57,504 nt of DNA from Candidatus Saccharimonadota bacterium (GTDB lineage Bacteria > Patescibacteriota > Saccharimonadia > Saccharimonadales > Saccharimonadaceae), in NCBI GenBank assembly GCA_017511925.1, contig JAFWHS010000018.1, positions 1 through 57,504 of the forward strand, given 5' to 3'. The position numbers and the translations under genes are program-made. Under the pieces are notes generated by a model. It had not been told where the DNA came from. It worked only from the letters and a program-made list of their open reading frames with translations, and searched no databases. The first letter of the stretch is position 1. Every line of letters starts with the position of its first letter. Positions 54,039 through 57,504 of this stretch are shown piece after piece.

Positions 54039-55722
54039 GAGGCAAGAAAAATCAATTGATGGGCTAGTGACGCGTGATGCCAAAAATAGGGCTAAAATGC
54101 CGGCAGGAAAGCCAGTATTACGACCGTCTACTAATAAGAAAGTTAGAAAGTTGACTGTGGAGAATGTTGAGAGTCAGATTGATGAGGATAGCCTAAATAT
54201 TGAGATTATTGATGGACCAGTAGTGCCCGTAAAAAAAGTAGAGAAGAAAGTTAAGTCTGAAAAAACAGTTAGTCAGCCGAGTCAGTCGGTGGAAGATTTT
54301 TTGAAGCCAGTGGAAGCGTTTAATCTGGATATTAAGGAGAGTGAGTTGTCTAAACCTAATCCAAAAGTAGAAAAAGAGCAAAAGAAAGAAAAGAAGCCGA
54401 AAAAAGAAAAAAAGAAGATGGGCCGAAAGAAAAAGATCGTAATTGGCATTTTGGCTGGTATTTTGTCTATTTTGATTATTGTGGCAGTTTGCTTGTTTGT
54501 GTGGGGGAGCGATATTTTGGGTAAAATTACTGATGGTCAAGGGAGCTTGTTTGATCTTTTTACTGAGACGTATGAGCCTTTAAAGACTGATGCGAATGGT
54601 AGGACGAATATTTTAGCCTTTGGTACAAGTGGGTATAATATGGAAGGCGAAGAGGGAAATGGTGTACATGATGGGGCGCAGTTGACTGATTCTATTATGA
54701 TGATTAGTTTGAATCAGGAAACTGGTGATGTGGCGATGCTTAGTTTGCCACGTGACCTTAAGGCTTCGCCGACATGTACTGCTACAGGGAAGATAAATGA
54801 AGTGTACTGGTGTAATAATATGGATGGCAATAATGAAGAAGCTGGAGCTACGGCTTTGATGTCTGAAGTGGGGGCGATACTCGGGGTGGATTTTCAATAT
54901 TATGCACATTTGAACTGGGGGTCGCTGGTATCAATTGTAGATACTTTAGGTGGGATTAAGGTGACGCTAGATGAGGATATTTCGGATTATTATTATACTA
55001 AGGCAGTATTTGAAGCTGGAGTGGAATATACGATTAATGGCGAGCAGGCTTTGGGGTTAGCCAGAGCAAGGCATGGTACAGCGGGGGGTGATTTCTCGCG
55101 TGGTACGAGCCAACAAAAGATTTTAATTGGGATAAAAGATAAGGTATTAGAAAAAGATTTATCTATACCGGATATAATGAGTTTAGCGTCTACTCTAGGT
55201 GATAATTTGAGGACAAATTTATCGGTGACGGAACTAAAGACAGCGGCACATCTTGCCACATCGCTTGACTTTAATAGTATGAGACAAATTTCGTTATACC
55301 CAGACTATATGACTACTGGCATGATTAATGGGATTTCTTATGTGTTGCCTAGGGGTGGAGCTGGTAATTATGGTGCAATTCAACAATATGTAGCGACAAA
55401 AATTAGTAATGATCCGCGCGATTATGAGGAACCGACGATTATAGTTTTGAATGCTACAGAAACGCCTGGTCTAGCAGCAGCGGAAAGTGAAAAATTAGCC
55501 GAAGACGGATATAGTGGCGTAGTTGTGGGGGATGCGCCAGAGGGCGAATATGGTGATGGCTATACGGTTTATGCTGTGACGAATGACAAGCCTGGAACGA
55601 AAAAGATGCTCGAAGAACATTACGGGGTAAATGTTAAAGGTATTGAAGAATTACCTGAAGGTATGACGCAAGATTATGATTTTGTGGTAATTATTAATTT
55701 AGGAACTGAAGTTTCTGAATAA
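54037..55722 (+). CDS. LytR-CpsA-Psr family cell-wall transferase
   Basis: The 561-aa protein has a long Lys/Glu-rich cytoplasmic part (about 1-128), one membrane helix (about 131-155), the LCP domain (about 195-385; TDSIMMISLNQETGDVAMLSLPRDLK, and ARARHGTAGGDFSRGTSQQ with lipid-phosphate-binding Arg) and a C-terminal LytR_C domain (about 465-558). LCP enzymes move undecaprenyl-linked glycopolymers to peptidoglycan. The start at 54037 lies within the shared palindrome. Confidence 0.93.
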   Translation: MRQEKSIDGLVTRDAKNRAKMPAGKPVLRPSTNKKVRKLTVENVESQIDEDSLNIEIIDGPVVPVKKVEKKVKSEKTVSQPSQSVEDFLKPVEAFNLDIKESELSKPNPKVEKEQKKEKKPKKEKKKMGRKKKIVIGILAGILSILIIVAVCLFVWGSDILGKITDGQGSLFDLFTETYEPLKTDANGRTNILAFGTSGYNMEGEEGNGVHDGAQLTDSIMMISLNQETGDVAMLSLPRDLKASPTCTATGKINEVYWCNNMDGNNEEAGATALMSEVGAILGVDFQYYAHLNWGSLVSIVDTLGGIKVTLDEDISDYYYTKAVFEAGVEYTINGEQALGLARARHGTAGGDFSRGTSQQKILIGIKDKVLEKDLSIPDIMSLASTLGDNLRTNLSVTELKTAAHLATSLDFNSMRQISLYPDYMTTGMINGISYVLPRGGAGNYGAIQQYVATKISNDPRDYEEPTIIVLNATETPGLAAAESEKLAEDGYSGVVVGDAPEGEYGDGYTVYAVTNDKPGTKKMLEEHYGVNVKGIEELPEGMTQDYDFVVIINLGTEVSE

Positions 55723-55738
55723 ATTAGGGGTGTGGGGG

Positions 55739-55767
55739 TTGAAAAGTGGAAGAAAAGTGCTTATAAT
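55739..55767 (+). promoter_or_regulatory. Promoter of the 55.8-kb operon
   Basis: TTGAAA (55739-55744), 17 nt, TATAAT (55762-55767). AGGAG follows upstream of ATG 55790. Confidence 0.8.
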
Positions 55768-55789
55768 TATATCAGGAGAATTGTAATTT

Positions 55790-56356
55790 ATGGCACGAAG
55801 ACGACGAAAGAATAGGAAAATACTCAAAATAGTGTTGTTTTTGGTGCTTTTGGTTGCAGCGGGGGTGATATGTTTCTTGGTATGGCAGAGCTATTTTAGT
55901 GGGGAAAATAATAATGTGGAAGAATCGGTTGAGATTGAGCAGGAGGAAGAGGTCAAAAGGGATAATGGGGTGGAAGACGAAAAGAAGGCAATTGAAGAGA
56001 GTCAGGATGAAGAAGTGGTAGAAAAGGAAAAAGTTGTACAGTATGAGGGTGAAAATCCAAATAAACAAGAAGAATTGACCGGTGTGGTGACTTATGCTGG
56101 CGTGAATGATGGTGTATTGATGGTAAGGGTAAACATCGACCAATATATAAGTGGGGGGAGGTGTAATTTGGTGCTTAGACAAAACGGAGTGGATGTTTAT
56201 GGTGCTAGTGCAGAGATTATTGCTTCGGTGGCGACGTCTACGTGCGATGGTTTTGAAGTACCAGTATCCAATATTGGCGTGGGGGATTTTGAAATAGTGA
56301 TTAATTTAAACGCGAACGGCAAGACTGGCGTAATTCGCGGGGGAGTGAATATATGA
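55790..56356 (+). CDS. Hypothetical membrane-anchored protein
   Basis: The 188-aa protein has a basic Arg/Lys N-terminus, one membrane helix (about 11-32), an acidic Glu-rich linker (about 40-90), and a C-terminal beta domain (about 100-188) with two cysteines (GGRCNLVLR, TSTCDGFEV). I do not recognise the domain. Its stop overlaps the next start (ATGA), so it is co-translated with the LGFP-repeat protein. Confidence 0.7.
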   Translation: MARRRRKNRKILKIVLFLVLLVAAGVICFLVWQSYFSGENNNVEESVEIEQEEEVKRDNGVEDEKKAIEESQDEEVVEKEKVVQYEGENPNKQEELTGVVTYAGVNDGVLMVRVNIDQYISGGRCNLVLRQNGVDVYGASAEIIASVATSTCDGFEVPVSNIGVGDFEIVINLNANGKTGVIRGGVNI

Positions 56357-57504
56357 ATTTTGTAATAACTACGACTGGAAAGGTGCGCCGAAGGGATAAG
56401 AGAGTTTGGTTTATGGGACTAGCTGTATTTGTGGCGGTGTTTTTGTTTGTTTTCTTGGTGCAGAGGTTTAAAGGTGTAGATGGTGTAGAGGCGGCGAATT
56501 TGGCAGAGTTTGATGCGGGCTATATAATTTCTGACTACCAAATGGGAAATTATAACTCAATGAGCGAGGCGGAGATACAGGCGTTTTTGACGGCGAAAAA
56601 TCCGTGTGACAATACTGACTACGGTTATTATCAGCGGTTATCTGGGAATTATAATTATAAGTGGCATTTTGAGAACGGGCATTTTATATGTTTATCCGAA
56701 GAGAGGTTTGGTGATGGAGATAATGAGATTGGTTTTCAATATGGAGAGAGTGCTGCGCATATTATATGGCGGGCGGCACAAGATTATAAGATAAATCCGC
56801 AGGTTTTGTTGGTGTTATTACAAAAAGAAACGGGTTTGATTACGGATAGGATTCCAAATAATGGTGATTATCGCAAAGCTACTGGATATGGGTGTCCGGA
56901 TACGGCGGCGTGTTCATCTAAATATTATGGATTTAAGAATCAAGTAAGGAATGCTGCTGCGCTATATAGATACGTACTAGATAATGGATCTAGATATTAT
57001 CCAACCGGGAATAATTATGTGCAATATAATCCAAATTCTGGATGTGGTGGCTCTGTGGTGAATATAAAGAATCGGGCAACTTCGGCATTATATCAATATA
57101 CACCGTATCAGCCAAATAGCTCTGCTTTGGCTGCAGGATATGGTGCTGGCGATGGTTGCGCGGCTTATGGGAATAGGAATTTTTATTTGTATTTTGAGGA
57201 TTGGTTTGGGGGGGTAGCTGGCAGTAAAGAAATTGATGAAGCTGAGAAGAAAGTGAAGCAACTTATTGCCGATAAAAAGCTTGACGTTGGTAATAAAATA
57301 GTATCAGGTTTTAGCGCTGGAACAAATAATGTGTATGTTTTGTATGATGAGGGGGTTTTTTATGTAAGAAATGGTAACGACGTTACATTGGTAAAAAGTG
57401 GTTCAATACGTGATTTGTATCGTAGTTATGGTTTGGAAAGTGGTAAAATGGGCTATCCTATTTCTGATATTAAGAGTGGATTAAGGGATGGCGCATCATA
57501 TCAA
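56353..57504 (+). CDS. Secreted lysozyme-like protein with LGFP repeats (partial)
   Basis: The frame is open from 56353 to the window edge (384 codons). The protein has one N-terminal membrane helix (about 19-39), then a lytic-transglycosylase-like region with INPQVLLVLLQKETGLITD (candidate catalytic Glu), GYGCPDTAACSSKYYGF and YRYVLDNGSRYY. After a helical linker comes an LGFP-type repeat (MGYPISDIKSGLRDGASYQ), a wall-binding motif. It is likely a wall hydrolase or adhesin; the 3' end is missing. Confidence 0.8.
   Translation, partial: MNFVITTTGKVRRRDKRVWFMGLAVFVAVFLFVFLVQRFKGVDGVEAANLAEFDAGYIISDYQMGNYNSMSEAEIQAFLTAKNPCDNTDYGYYQRLSGNYNYKWHFENGHFICLSEERFGDGDNEIGFQYGESAAHIIWRAAQDYKINPQVLLVLLQKETGLITDRIPNNGDYRKATGYGCPDTAACSSKYYGFKNQVRNAAALYRYVLDNGSRYYPTGNNYVQYNPNSGCGGSVVNIKNRATSALYQYTPYQPNSSALAAGYGAGDGCAAYGNRNFYLYFEDWFGGVAGSKEIDEAEKKVKQLIADKKLDVGNKIVSGFSAGTNNVYVLYDEGVFYVRNGNDVTLVKSGSIRDLYRSYGLESGKMGYPISDIKSGLRDGASYQ

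Noticed and set aside
1-57504. CRISPR array, rRNA genes, complete insertion sequences
   Set aside because: No direct-repeat array, no rRNA sequence and no full transposase with inverted repeats were seen.
1-57504. Recoded UGA (as in Gracilibacteria)
   Set aside because: Several well-defined genes end at UGA (for example the MFS gene and the 55790 gene) and conserved proteins show no internal UGA.

Overview
The window looks like the replication-origin region and flanking core genome of a reduced host-associated bacterium of the Candidate Phyla Radiation, most likely Candidatus Saccharibacteria (TM7). This rests on the origin block (recF-dnaN-dnaA reading left, rpmH-rnpA-yidC-jag reading right), a type IV pilus locus without outer-membrane secretin genes, compact or truncated forms of universal enzymes (MetK, MurE, a LexA with only its HTH, Jag without its N-domain), Gram-positive-type wall genes (FemX pair, LytR-CpsA-Psr, LGFP repeats, multi-domain peptidoglycan hydrolase) and the absence of biosynthetic pathways. 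UGA acts as a stop. The taxonomic call is inference from gene content, not from a marker tree.

Layout. 1-8.2 kb: a pilin (+) converges on pilM-N-O-(small)-B-T-C (-). 8.3-10.5 kb: rpsF-ssb-rpsR-efp-tlyA (-) with a consensus promoter and an S6:S18-type leader. 10.5-13.9 kb: three-gene exported-protein operon led by a peptidoglycan hydrolase. 13.9-16.5 kb: metK under a SAM-I riboswitch, then an MFS transporter under a long structured leader. 16.5-21.9 kb: ftsK, tRNA-Gln, zinc ribbon protein, hpt, rlmH, tsaD, TM2 protein. 21.9-29.6 kb: CtpE-like P-type ATPase, transglutaminase-like protein with a G9 tract, two FemX-like ligases, a predicted ncRNA, a transposase N-terminal remnant, a PIN/AbrB toxin-antitoxin pair, DUF3137. 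29.6-38.6 kb: coiled-coil protein with a structured leader, valS, HIT, PAP2, tRNA-Arg, tRNA-Ser, RhuM-Fic, truncated Mur-like protein. 38.6-45.3 kb: FISUMP-type surface protein with a second structured leader, MurE, MacB-like ABC pair, tRNA-Ser, TrmA-family methyltransferase. 45.3-57.5 kb: large exported protein, origin block, divergent LexA-HTH/LCP pair, and wall genes running off the right edge.

The most interesting signals are in non-coding DNA. (a) Two leaders (about 29.6 kb and 40.5 kb) have almost no sequence in common but the same architecture: a long hairpin starting at the predicted +1, an 11-12-nt bulge on its 5' side, an apical loop complementary to the 3' half of an intrinsic terminator just after the hairpin, and a further copy of the loop sequence downstream. 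All G-U wobbles lie in the sense strand. This looks like a previously undescribed attenuator family. (b) A second pair, the MFS leader and a free-standing transcript at 27.4 kb with its own consensus promoter and terminator, share ACCAGUUGNGRCAA and AUUUCUG cores at nearly the same spacing. (c) At least 14 genes have a -10 hexamer exactly 6 nt before ATG, so the start codon is the predicted +1 (leaderless mRNAs). (d) Three of the four tRNA genes have extra copies or relics of a tRNA 3' end, including CCA, just downstream.
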